The position numbers were made by a program, and so were the translations under genes. 64,000 nucleotides of DNA from Trichobilharzia regenti (taxonomy: Eukaryota; Platyhelminthes; Trematoda; Strigeidida; Schistosomatidae), in the NCBI GenBank assembly GCA_944472135.2, contig OX235263.1, positions 17,033,517 to 17,097,516 on the forward strand, given 5' to 3'. Below, piece by piece: positions 33,655-43,896 of the stretch; position 1 is the stretch's first letter; every line of letters begins with the position of its first letter. The notes under the pieces were generated by a model, which saw only the letters and a list, made by a program, of their open reading frames with translations, did not search any database and was not told the origin of the DNA.

Positions 33655-33950
33655 GCAGGTCGGGTTTGAGGACAAATACTTGCCGAAGACATTGGCTAGC
33701 GGTTGCGCTATGTGGTGAATTGGCAGAAGTTAGAATTCATGGACCACTGGATCAGGTCCCAGTGGTCTAATGGTCTACGGGCTCTGGCCTTGTAACTAGA
33801 CGGTCCTGGGTCCGAACCTCTGTGGTGGGTGCGTACTGATTGAGGGTCCCAAACTAGGACGAAACAGTTTTCCCTGGTTTTCCAATGGTTCTCTAACTAA
33901 TGTCAGCTCATGATGAAATCCTGTAACCAATCAAATCCCTACAAACCAAC
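33655..33950 (+). repeat. B-repeat copy
   Basis: Left body (tggctagcggttgcgctatg), tRNA-like head (gtcccagtggtctaatgg; gggtccgaacct), hammerhead region with GTCC-CAAACTA-GGAC-GAAAC but the first box changed to CTGATTGAG, and the unit end (tcatgatgaaatcctgtaac). Confidence 0.75.
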
Positions 33951-33984
33951 ACAAAAAACCTTTATTTTAATGAATACCATTTTT

Positions 33985-34190
33985 TTATTTTATTTTTTTA
34001 TTTTTATTTTTGATTTACAGCTTGATTCCACACTGTATTTTTGGTACAAGTATGGAATTTTCAGCATGGATATCGGTAGCCCAAATTTTGCAGGCCGACC
34101 ATAGATATCAGGTGTGCGCCGGCGTGGGCTCGAACCCCGGACCATGTGCATGGTCGGCGAGAGTCCTAACCACTGTACCCATGTACCCAA
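33985..34190 (-). mobile_element. SINE-2 copy, full-length
   Basis: Minus strand: T-rich tail, cagcttgattccacactg, body, and head GTGCGCCGGCGTGGGCTCG / CCATGTGCATGGTCGGCGAG ending near aaccactgtaccc. Confidence 0.75.
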
Positions 34191-34194
34191 TGCC

Positions 34195-34640
34195 CAAATT
34201 TTTTTCACTCTTTAAAGTGAACTTGTTTTTTGAACATATATAAATTATATAGAATCTTTGAAAGATTGTGGAAAAGTATTAACTAGTAAAGATCAAAGGT
34301 TATTGTGTGTGTTAGTAATAAAAATATATTATGTATTGTATAACAGAAAAGAAAGACGGGAAATTGTGAAACACTTAGTTATAAAAATTGTTTACTGCAT
34401 TATAAATTCAGTATTTTTGATAATCTCATGTACTCATAATAAACAATAGTGACATGATTTTTATTTCAATGACTGATTGATCGATTGTTTGATTGATTAC
34501 ATTTCATTCTGTTGACTGACCTGTTGTATTCAATTAGATAGATTGTGCCTTCTATTATTTGATCAATTTTCATCAGGTAAATTAGAAATTAATTCACAAA
34601 TAATTGACACTAATTGACCCAGTCATTCACTCACTGACTC
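34195..34640. other. Intronic stretch, no gene recognised
   Basis: Very AT-rich, low complexity. A 63-codon open frame at 34258 has no recognisable motif. Followed by a (TA)n run at 34645-34668. Confidence 0.45.
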
Positions 34641-34668
34641 TTGATATATATATATATATATATATATA

Positions 34669-34740
34669 GGCCTCGTGATGTAGGGGTTAGCACTTTAGAC
34701 TCTGAATCCAGCGACCCGAGTTCGAGTCTCGGTGAGGCCT
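34669..34740 (+). tRNA. tRNA-Gln (CTG)-like gene or SINE head
   Basis: A full 72-base cloverleaf: acceptor stem GGCCTCG/TGAGGCC (7 bp with one G-T pair), D arm GTAGGGGTTAGCAC, anticodon arm TTTAGACTCTGAATCCAG with CTG, and T arm CCCGAGTTCGAGTCTCGG. The pattern is that of animal tRNA-Gln. No oligo-T terminator follows; the next about 165 bases look like a SINE body. It may be a SINE head instead of a working tRNA gene. Confidence 0.75.
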
Positions 34741-34906
34741 CGAGCTAAGCACTTGGGTTACCTAAGCTGTCATATGATCTGATGGTGTTCTCGTGACTTT
34801 TGTTGCTAGATCTGTCAATGACGATGGGATAGTATGCGACCTAATGGTTGCGTGCAAGGTTTGAAGAAGGCTGTGTGCTATATGCATGCGCCTCGCCTTG
34901 ATAATA
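34741..34906 (+). repeat. Possible body of a tRNA-Gln-headed SINE
   Basis: Directly follows the tRNA-Gln-like sequence (cgagctaagcacttgg ... tgcatgcgcctcgcc). No second copy of this body was found in the window, so the SINE reading is tentative. Confidence 0.4.
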
Positions 34907-35138
34907 TGAGTGTGCGTCGGTGGCATAGCGGTTAGGACGCTCGCCGACCATGCCCATGGTCAGTGGTTCGATACCCGGCCACAGATGCACTCCTTTACGT
35001 CGCTAGGCCAGTAATAAGATTGGTAAAGAGGGAAGGTTGGGTACGGGGCTAGCAACCCAATCCTGTAAAATAAACTCTGCTACAGAAACCTTAAGCCACT
35101 AGCTTGAAGCCCTATGTTCCACTGGGGAACGTGAAGGA
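34907..35138 (+). mobile_element. SINE-1 copy
   Basis: Head gtcggtggcatagcgg and gtggttcgatacccgg; body ggccagtaataagattgg; tail ccctatgttccactgggg and gtgaaggaaaaaa. Confidence 0.85.
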
Positions 35139-35371
35139 AAAAAAGCTGATCCAGTCACCCACTTACTCACTGACTCTTAATATGTATATTGTATAGGAAT
35201 TCTCTGAACTGGATTAAACTGTTTAGTAGTTTTGAGATAATAGGAGAAGGTTCATAGCTCAGATGGACGATTTTGATGTGGTTGTGTTCTTTCTAAGCTG
35301 AGTGGTGATTTAATTGTGAAGCTTTCGTTGTTGTTCTTCTTCTGCTTCTAGACAACATCTTTATTACAAGC

Positions 35372-35612
35372 TTTTTTTTCCTTCACGTCCCCCAGTGGAA
35401 CATAGGGCTTCAAGCTAGTATCTTGAAGTTTCTGTAGCAGTGTTTATTTTACAGGATGGGGTTGTTAGCTTCATGACCAACCTTTCCTCTTTGCCAGCAT
35501 TATTTCTGGCTTAGTGAGGTAAAGGAGTGCGTCGGTGTCTGGGGATCGAACTCTGGACCATGTGCATGGTCAGCGAGCATCCTAACCGCTATGCCACCGA
35601 CTCATTATAAGC
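35372..35612 (-). mobile_element. SINE-1 copy, full-length
   Basis: Minus strand with T-rich end and tail at the left and head (gatcgaactctgg; aaccgctatgccaccgac) at the right. Flanks attacaagctt (left) and attataagctt (right) look like a target-site duplication with one change. Confidence 0.83.
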
Positions 35613-36059
35613 TTTAATATAGAGTTAATGGTTTGGATTCTCCATGAATGTGATGATATAATTGCCATCGCCTTACACAATCTTTGTTCTGAAATTGGTT
35701 GTTCAATGCGCATCTTTATTGATTGTTTTTTATTTACTTGGAATTTGAACTTTTTTTGTCATGTAATTTTATTTATTTATTATTAATTGGTAAATTTGAT
35801 CTACAGTAATGTGTGTTTGTTAGTCTCTGATTCATATGCGGTAATCGGAGATATCCCCCATGGCTTATAAGAGGGATAGAGATTAAGAAATATATACATA
35901 TGAACTGATTAGATTTTTAAATCTATATTCTGTGAAGTCAAAAGGACAGTCTCGTTGAACTTAGCCGTTCAGATATCACTTCATTAAGCATTCCCTGCTG
36001 CTCTGAACACGCATGAAGTTCGGTTAGGTGAAACTGTTAGGTGATAATACTGCGTACTT

Positions 36060-36300
36060 TGTGCGTCGCTGGCTCAGCGGCAGGATACTTGCCGACCATG
36101 TTTGTGGGCCGGGGTTTGATTCCCAGCAGGCGCACATCTTTACCTCACCCCCGTTTAGCCGACTATAAGCCCGACAAAGATAGAGAAGGTTGAGAGTGTG
36201 AGGCTTTCAACCCAACCCCGTAAAAATAAACACCATTGCTGCTACTGAAACTTCAAAGCTCTAGCTTGAAGCTGTATATTCCACTGGGAACGCAAACGAA
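36060..36300 (+). mobile_element. SINE-1 copy, diverged
   Basis: Head gtcgctggctcagcgg and ggggtttgattccc; longer, diverged body; tail gctgtatattccactggg, cgcaaacgaataag. Confidence 0.75.
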
Positions 36301-36307
36301 TAAGAAA

Positions 36308-36430
36308 ACTGTGCGTACTGCTGAAGAGTCCCAAACTAGGAGGAAACAGCTGTCCAGTACTCCTAGGTTCTCCAGTGGTTCTCTATCTAATGTCAGCTCA
36401 TGATGAAATCCTGTAACAAATCTGATTGGC
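36308..36430 (+). repeat. B-repeat right end with hammerhead
   Basis: Starts at the hammerhead (36315-36360) directly after the SINE-1 tail and ends at tcatgatgaaatcctgtaac. The tRNA-like head is missing. Confidence 0.75.
36315..36360 (+). ncRNA. Hammerhead ribozyme, B-repeat type
   Basis: Stem I GTACTG (36315-36320) pairs fully with CAGTAC (36355-36360). CTGAAGA is at 36321-36327 and GAAA at 36343-36346. Stem III is the palindrome ACAGCTGT (36346-36353); C36354 is the expected cleavage base. Stem II reads GTCC/GGAG, so the pair next to the core is G-G where other copies have G-C. Otherwise this is a textbook three-stem hammerhead. Confidence 0.82.
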
Positions 36431-36549
36431 TGTCTGATCTCAGAAAATAAAGCCATAATTACACGAATCAAAACATGCAGAAATCATTACTGCATGGCTA
36501 ACAAAGAGGCTTATCCGTACTAGCATAATATCTTTGTACTCTTTATACT

Positions 36550-37044
36550 GTCTGTCTCTCTGTTTTCGAGATAGAACTTTGCACCGATCTGCAGCAGTTC
36601 AAGTCGCCACACTCCCCACATATAGCACACAAAGCAACAGAAGAAAGTAGAAGAAATGCATAAAAGAGACAGTAGACAGGGTTATGAGACAAAAGGAATA
36701 GTCATATCGAACAACAATATAGAGTTTCATTGGAAATCATAAGTCACAAGAAGTGGATTCATGTTCGCCAGCCATTGAGAACGATCACTTTGGGCCATAT
36801 GACTGAATGTCTCCAGCCATCATTGGTTTTTACCATCTTGAGGACCCCAACCAGTCAGGAAGTCTACACATTCCTACGTGGTTGGCTGGGTTAAACTAAC
36901 TGTTGTGGATTTCATTGACTGGTTAGGCCATGTTTTCGTTTGACCACCGCCAGCTCTTTCCCAGCCCGACCATATGTCAGCCAACATTGCCCATTGTCGA
37001 GGAAGGCGATGACTAGGCATACGTAACACATGTCCTAACCAAAA
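36550..37044 (-). mobile_element. RTE-A, 5'-truncated copy (495 bp)
   Basis: Minus strand from (TCTG)n at the left to acatgtcctaacc at the right. Target-site duplication TCTTTATACT at 36540-36549 and 37045-37054. Confidence 0.85.
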
Positions 37045-37329
37045 TCTTTATACTCCTCTTTTCTATATCTATTCAGTAGTGGTTTTTTTTACAACACAGA
37101 GTGTTGTATATGTTGTTTATTTCATTGTTCTAACTTTTGCTAACTTGTTTGCTGAATTATTGATGTAGAAGAGATCTGTGTAAGATCTATTTTATCTAAA
37201 TAGTGTTGGCAAGTTCATATAAAAAAGAAATGTCTACGATAACAGACATATATAAGCAGTCATTGAAATCTTTTGAATTGTAAACTGGAGGCAGTTGGAA
37301 GGAAGTCATGGATCTAGGTTTCGTGCAAA

Positions 37330-37545
37330 TTGGCATTCGTCAGAAAGACACGTGTCTGCAATCCTGAAAGAGAGTTAAACGCATGTCATCCATTGATGCA
37401 GTCAGATACGGTGCCCGTGAGAGGTGTACGAGATCGCGACTGACCTCCTGTACGACTGTTATAGGTACTTCGATTGGACACCAGTTAGAGGAACTAGTGT
37501 GTTGTATCTAGTCGTTGGTGTTGGTTCACACTAAATTCTGAGTAT
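37330..37545 (-). repeat. tRNA-derived repeat family F, partial
   Basis: Shares 'gcgactgacctcctgtacgac' and 'ttggttcacactaaattctg' with copies at 14861 and 49070. The tRNA-like head is poorly kept. Confidence 0.5.
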
Positions 37546-37589
37546 ATATATATATATGTATATATTCTACTGCTGTATATCTGTTGTTG

Positions 37590-37803
37590 TTGTGCGTTGG
37601 TGACACAGCGGTAGAGTATCCGCGGTTCGATCCCCGGCCACAAACTTACTCCTTTACCTCACTATACTAGTAATAAGACTGGTAAGGAGGGGAGGTTCTG
37701 CATGAGGCTGGCAACCCCATCCTGTAAAAATAGACATCACTGCTACAGAAACTTCAGCCTCTAGCTTGAAGGCCTATGCTCCACTGGGAAGGTAAAGGAA
37801 TAA
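37590..37803 (+). mobile_element. SINE-1 copy with shortened head
   Basis: gcgttggtgacacagcgg, then box B gcggttcgatccccgg with the spacer between boxes shortened. Body and tail (ggcctatgctccactggg) are intact. It meets an inverted LINE-B tail at 37813. Confidence 0.82.
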
Positions 37804-37812
37804 CTAATGTAT

Positions 37813-38560
37813 TGTTATTTCCTTTAATTCCTAGTGGAACATAGGGCATCAGCCAAATGTCTCTATTGCCTTAGGTTCTCTGCTAGAGTTTTCACTTGGC
37901 TCCACATCTGCACACATGATTCCATCTCTTCTTCACATGCCCTCCTCCAAGTCACCCTTGGACGACCAACTCGCCACTTCCCTTTTGGGTTCCACTCGAG
38001 CAATGGTTTGTCTAGTGATGTCACTTGATGGTTTGTTTTCTCAGAGTATGGCCAATCCATCTCCATTTCTTCCTACGTATTTGTTTCACAATCGGTTCCT
38101 GGTTGGTTCGCTCATTGCCAGAGATCCCTATTGCTGATCTTTTCTGGCTGGCCATATGATCTTGAGTGGTATTGAGTGATGACAACTGTTAATGAAGGTC
38201 TGTATTTTGTTTGGGATGCTCTTCATGACGCGCTGGCCAAGTTTCTGATCCGTATAGTAAGAAGCACTGACTGACTTCACATTGGAGTTGAAAATTCGGA
38301 TGTTATTTTTGATGCTGAGTGCTGTTGACCTTCTGCACACAGACTTAAGAGTAATGAAAGCTTGTTCTGCTTTTCCGATTCTGACTTTGATATCCTCGTC
38401 AGTTCCGTCCGCCTGTAGCTGAAACGATGCCTCCTAGGTCGGTGGGTAAAAGAGGTTATTTCTTTCGGATTCGTCCCAGTTATGCTGGCTGATTGTTGTC
38501 TGTTGGTGTTGGCCAGGAATCTTCATCACCTCCAACTAATAAAAAGTAAATAAAAGTAAA
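37813..38560 (-). mobile_element. LINE-B 3' fragment, inverted twin of 31345
   Basis: Minus strand; open frame 38340-38128 encodes the same SIKNNIRIFNSNVKSVSASYY segment as 31345-31985, with only scattered differences. The 3' tail tcctagtggaacatagggc is at 37830-37850. Confidence 0.8.
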
Positions 38561-38599
38561 ATCCAAGTCAATAAAAAAAGCGATCAACACATGTGTAAA

Positions 38600-38880
38600 G
38601 ATTGGTTACCGGGTGACGGGATTCTATCACTCATGGAAAAGAAAATCTCAATCAGTTCAAATATAATTATGCTTTATTTGATCTAATCCACAATGCTCAA
38701 ACTTTTTACTGATATTAAATCAGTTCACTTTATCCTAAAAATTGCGCTGAAGGGCGGATGTTGTCCAGCAGGGGGGGGGGACGACGAAAGCTCCGCAACT
38801 AAACCAACCAGCTTCAAAATCAATATTTAATGCAAAATGATGAAAAAAGCAAATCAGTTGGTTAAGGGTAAATTTATCTA
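38600..38880 (+). mobile_element. PLE terminal region with degraded hammerhead
   Basis: Contains CTGAAGG, a stem GTTGTCC/GGACGAC around a G-run, GAAA and GCTCC (38751-38810), then aactaaaccaaccagc, resembling the PLE end at 6353-6410. No coding part is attached. Confidence 0.5.
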
Positions 38881-39278
38881 TGGCAATGCTTGGTAATCAC
38901 TTTTTTTCTTGATTTATTTTCGTAAATTCCTTTCATTCTCATATGCAGAGTAAGTAAAGTTTGCACAGAAATATTTTTTTTATTCTCAAAATTAATTAGT
39001 TAATTAGATTAGATATGATTAGGGTGAATAACACTCCTCTCATTGATTTCTCTTCTGATGACCTTTTTATTTATCTTAAAGACAGCAAAAGTTTAATTTA
39101 TCTTTCGATTTATGTACTTTAATGCCACACACACACACACACTATGAAATGTGCGTTAGTGTGTCTGTTAGTTTTATCGATAAGTGAATGTTCTTGCAGT
39201 TATTATTATTATTATTATAGATCTAGTGATTCACAAAAATAATGCCATCTTAGCAATTTCATCCGCAATAATTAACTA

Positions 39279-39773
39279 ATAGTTAAGTTTTCTTTTCTAT
39301 AGTTTGGTTTGTACGGGTTAGTTATGTTTTTAAGAGTTGATCACGGATTGATATGAGTGTTAGAGAACCAATGAAAACCAGCCACAGGGAGTACTGGACA
39401 GCTACTGTTTCATCCTAGTTTGGGAATCATCGGAATTACGCACCCACCGCCTGGGTTAGAACCCAGGACCTTCCGCTTACATGGCCACCAAGCTTGTATA
39501 CCATTCAGCCACTGGGACCCGATTTAATGGCCAGTGCATGAATTCTAACTTCTACCAATTCGTGATTTAGCGCGACCCCAACCATTGTCGTTGGTGTGAC
39601 ATCCATCCACACAGGTGACATCTGATTGGACCTCACTCGTCACGACTTCTCACTAGAACTCAGGAAACTCCAACCTGTAGTAAGTCATTAGCGAGCATCA
39701 GATTAATTTTCTATAGTTTGGTTTGTAAGGGTTAGTTATGTTTTTACGAGTTGATCACGGATTGATAGTTAAG
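39279..39773 (-). repeat. B-repeat, about 1.15 tandem units with target-site duplication
   Basis: A 61-bp sequence (39293-39353) is repeated at 39707-39767, 414 bp later, with two differences; between them is one whole B-repeat unit on the minus strand. Outer flanks ATAGTTAAG (39279-39287, 39765-39773) look like a target-site duplication. The hammerhead box reads CCGATGA instead of CTGATGA, with ATGAAAC, so this copy is probably inactive. Confidence 0.8.
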
Positions 39774-39805
39774 CTTTAATACTGTGAAATATTCCCAAAT
39801 TATGA

Positions 39806-40917
39806 ATTAAAAGTCAGTCTGAACGAAGAATATTCTTTTCAACAATTTCTCTTCTTCAGGTTCTTACAATTATAAAATATAAAATAATATATGTTTTCGT
39901 TACAATAATGAGAGCCAGCTATTTGGCGGATACATTTCCCAACGTAGAGTAACAGAATAGTTATAGGGTGTCAAAATAAACAGTTGTATTTGTGTGACAA
40001 ACGTGCTCTGGGCTGAAATCGACTACAAAATATTGTATAATGGGAAACAACGGTGGTGATTAGTCAAAATAGATTGATTAGTAGAGCGTGGGGTAGGAAA
40101 ATTGACAAGTCAGATCAAGGTTACAAAAGGTGTCAGGTGAGTGGGTGCCTAGTACAAAGTGGTATGTGCTGAATAGGAAATAGTAAGACTGCAATGAGAG
40201 ATTCATAATGAAATAACGAATATGTGAAATGAAACAGGTGGAGGCATATATTAAGAAAAGAGATCATATCATCACTAATAATAAGTCCGGATAGTATAAA
40301 TGAAAATTCGATAATATTGAGAGAATGTTTGCATGAAGGGCATACATTATGACGAATAATAATTGCAATAATAAGTAAAGAAAGAAAAAAACAAGAGTGT
40401 AAAGTGGAAGAAGCACTCTTGGTGAGAAGAAGAAGCATCAATCCAAGGTTGGCCATGGTAGGAACAGCGTCTCGACGTGTTCTTTTCGGATACAAAGTTC
40501 CCGTTTAGTCGTTCTTATTGCAACATCTTCAGTTATGTGTAGGAGACATAAACGAACTTTACTTGATAACGAATTCGGAATTCTATATATAACCCTGAAA
40601 GCTGCGTTGACATCGATATGATGTCCAGCAGCGACCAAGTGTGACAGGATCGAGTTTTTTATGCACTTAATTTCCCCACCCCCCCTACTGAACAACCCTG
40701 GTAAATCGATTTCTGCCTAGCACGTTTGTCACACAAATACAACTGTTTATTTTGACACCCCATAACTACTAATCTGTTATTTTACGTTAAAAATGTATCC
40801 GCCGCATAACTGGCTATCATTATTGTAATGACAACAAATATTATATTTCATAATTGTAAGAACCTGAGGAGGAGAAATTATTGAAAAGAATATTCTTCGT
40901 TCAGATTGACTTTTAAT
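39806..40917 (-). mobile_element. PLE C-terminal fragment between inverted terminal repeats
   Basis: Inverted arms at 39806-40007 and 40719-40917 (about 200 bp each, with 'aacagttgtatttgtgtgac'). Between them the minus strand encodes the PLE C-terminal tail: SILSHLVAAGHHIDVNAAF, VIYRIPNSL, ELCIRKEHVETLFLPWP (40680-40445). The catalytic GIY-YIG start and the RT are missing. Confidence 0.82.
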
Positions 40918-41278
40918 AGTTAAGCAACTTAAAGGAAAAACTCCTTAATATAACTACTTCAGTGTGCGTATATTAATCAGTTCACTTGCTATCGTAGAGC
41001 TAGATATATGTATAGTTCCTTTCAGAAATGTATTAGGAAAACACTAACACCAATCTGACAGCAAAGAAGCGACATTAATTCACTTAGACGTCCTATTACT
41101 GAACACCTGATCCTCACTTTTCACAACATCTCAACTGACTCTTTTTACTCAGAGTTATTTACAAAGTAAACAAAAATCTTATAAAGCCAGTATGTTTCCG
41201 TCTTCGTCGTACCCTAGAAGGCTTCGCTATATATATGCATTGAGAAGCTGGAGGTTATGTGTTCAAAAGGGGTTTATT

Positions 41279-41843
41279 CAAAAAGCTCTTCATCCATTGT
41301 AAATCTAGTCAATGTGCAATTCCCCCACCCCCGTATCTCTGTTATCCTCTTCAGTAACAAGATGTTATTTCAATCTCTGCTTCTATAGCCATCTTGATCA
41401 CACAGGTATTTAATAATAGGAAAACTTCCTTACTGATTACGCACTTATATCCGTAATCCTGTATTATTTGGATCTCTTAGCTTCTTGATTCGAATCTCAA
41501 TGGTTGAGAATGATCTACGAGTTTGGCTTGTAGTTCCCGGGTTCGAACCCTACAGTTGCACCAAACCCGACGGGTCGATCACTAACGAAATCTCACTATG
41601 GATACAGAAGGCTTGTTTAGTATATGTCAACTTACGCCATCTCTGGTTTACTAGACGTGATATCCGGCTGTCGCGACCGAAGGTCATGTGTACTGCTCAG
41701 CAGTAGTTAGCTCCGTCCTCCTTGATGGCTGTGAGACATGACTATTGAAAGTGGGAGACACGAAAAGGGCGGCTAGCTGTTTTTGATCATAAGTGTCTGC
41801 GTTTCTACTACCTGTGGTATAATAGGATGAGTAATATCGAGCT
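41279..41843. repeat. Duplicated segment, copy 2 (partner 13059-13625)
   Basis: See copy 1. Here the RTE-A part continues uninterrupted past 41843, which suggests that this copy is nearer the original arrangement and that copy 1 was cut at 13625. Confidence 0.85.
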
Positions 41844-42365
41844 TAGGCGTCGAGTGCCAGGTAGGTGAGGGGGGGAATCAATCAACGAGGTTGTGAAGTT
41901 ATATCGATTTAGATGGTTAGCACATGTGTTACACATGCTTGGCCTGGCCGTCACCTTCCTTGATCGACAGGCAATGCCAGCTGATGTAGGATGGATCAGG
42001 TTGGAAAAGGGCCATTGGTGGTGGTCAAACGAAAACATGGCCTCATCAGTCAATGAAATCCACAGTTGTTAGTTGAAGGCAGCCAGCCACGTAGGGAGGT
42101 GTAGACTTCCGGACTTGTTGGGGTCCTTGGGATAATAAAAACTAATGGTTGGCGACAATTGATGATATGGCTCAAAATCGTTATCAGATGGCTTCACTCT
42201 CTGTGATTTATAATATCCAATAAAAAATGTACTGTTCCTCCATATAACTATTCTTTTGCCTCATAATTGTATTTATTGTTCTCTTCTTCTCTTGCTTTGT
42301 GTGCTACATGCAGGAAGAGTGGAAACTCCAACTGATGCACATTTGTGCATAGTCCTATGTTGAAA
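41566..42365 (+). mobile_element. RTE-A 3' fragment
   Basis: From the thumb domain (gggtcgatcactaacg) through the C-terminal region to the 3' untranslated end (gatgcacatttgtgcatag, near 42350). Many frame breaks. Confidence 0.7.
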
Positions 42366-42584
42366 CTAAGCAGTCAGTCATATTCTGAGAACGCCTCCTT
42401 TTTGTCCCCCCTCTCTCTCTCTCTGATAGCCGATCGTCTACCTCTTCATTTTAGAAGTAGAATACGAAAAGGTCTCTTTTGTGCTAAGTGTCAGTATTCT
42501 GGTAAAGAATCTAAGTAGCGCTGATTATGTGAGCTCCACCGCTCTAGGTCTACTTTTAATTAATATCAGTAATAGATTTGTCAC

Positions 42585-42915
42585 AGATTGTTGTCAGTTA
42601 GATTACTGGACACCTGTTTCGTCCTAGATTAATACACCCAGCAGGGTTCGAAAACAGTACCTCCTGTTTACAAGTCTTACTCGTAGACCATACACTGCAC
42701 TTGGGTTGGACGGAATCCATTGACCCATGAATTCCACCTTCTACTAATTCCTAATTTTAACGTGATCACCAGCCAGCCAGTGTTATTGGCGAGTATTATT
42801 CCTCACTCCCCATCTGACGATTGAGCCCACTTGCCGGTCACTTCTTCGGAATAGAACTGCCGGCAACTTCGTCCTATATATTCATTCACTAGCGTACATC
42901 AGATTATTTTTCATG
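42585..42915 (-). repeat. B-repeat copy
   Basis: Minus strand: hammerhead remnant (acctgtttcgtcctag), box B (agggttcgaaaac), left body, unit start (cactagcgtacatcagatta). Confidence 0.68.
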
Positions 42916-42931
42916 ATATATTATTGCTCCG

Positions 42932-43760
42932 TTAGGTTCCTAGTGGAACATACGGCTTCAACAACACATGCACGTCTCCACTTCCCACTTCTGTCTTCTA
43001 CTGTACTTTTCACCTGCATCCGTGTTAGTCCGCACTCTTTCAACTCAACATACTGTTTCACACGATCTCCTCCATGTCATCCTTGCAGTGACGTCTCACT
43101 CGCCGCTTCCCTTTCGGCCTGGTTCCACTCGACCAATGGCCTGACACGCGCGCGACGTCTCTCAGCGGCCTCCTCAGCAAGTGTCCAATCCATTTCCATC
43201 CACTTTCTCATGCATATTTGTTGGGCGATCGGTTGGTTCTTGTTTTGTTTGTTTGTTCCCATAGTTTGTTGTTGGTGATTCTTTCCGGCCCGCCCCAGCC
43301 ATATGATCTTTAGTATAGATCCAGCGAAGACAGTTGTTGTTGATAAAGGTCTGGTGTACAATAGGCTGTTGGAAATATTCGTTGTGACCCACCCGCCAAG
43401 TTTCTGATCCGTAAAGAAGAACTGACTAGACGTTGTTTGTATGGTAAATCCGAATTTTGTTGTTGATGATGACTGACGAAGATTTCCAGATTGGTTTCAG
43501 ACTGATGAATGTATGCGTCGCTCGCCTTCCCGGTTGTCTGTTTGACATCCTCGTCCGTTCTGACTGCCTGTAGCTGAGACAATACTCCCTAGATAAATAA
43601 GTGAATGAAGTAACCTCTTTCAAATCCCTCCCGTTGATGGTGATTGGCGCTGGATGTTGATATTGTTGTTGTTGTTATTGGTTGGTTATTTTCATAACCT
43701 CCGTCTTGTCTATGTTCACTTGGGGTCCTGTCTTTTCTGCTTCTTCGACCAGAAAACACT
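42932..43760 (-). mobile_element. LINE-B 3' fragment
   Basis: Minus strand, from the tail (gttcctagtggaacatacgg) through C-terminal coding (SLRIRNLAG, GKASDAYIHQSETNLEIF) into the RT end near 43740. Frames are broken. It stops about 140 bp before the exon at 43897. Confidence 0.75.
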
Positions 43761-43896
43761 GAAAAAACTTCAAAATCACAATATGGTACAGTTAAATGAA
43801 TTTATCTCATTTTCACACCTTTGCGTCAATTGTTTTTGTGTGCATATATGTATGTCTATTATCTTCCATCTCATGTGCATATTTTTTTACTTTTAG

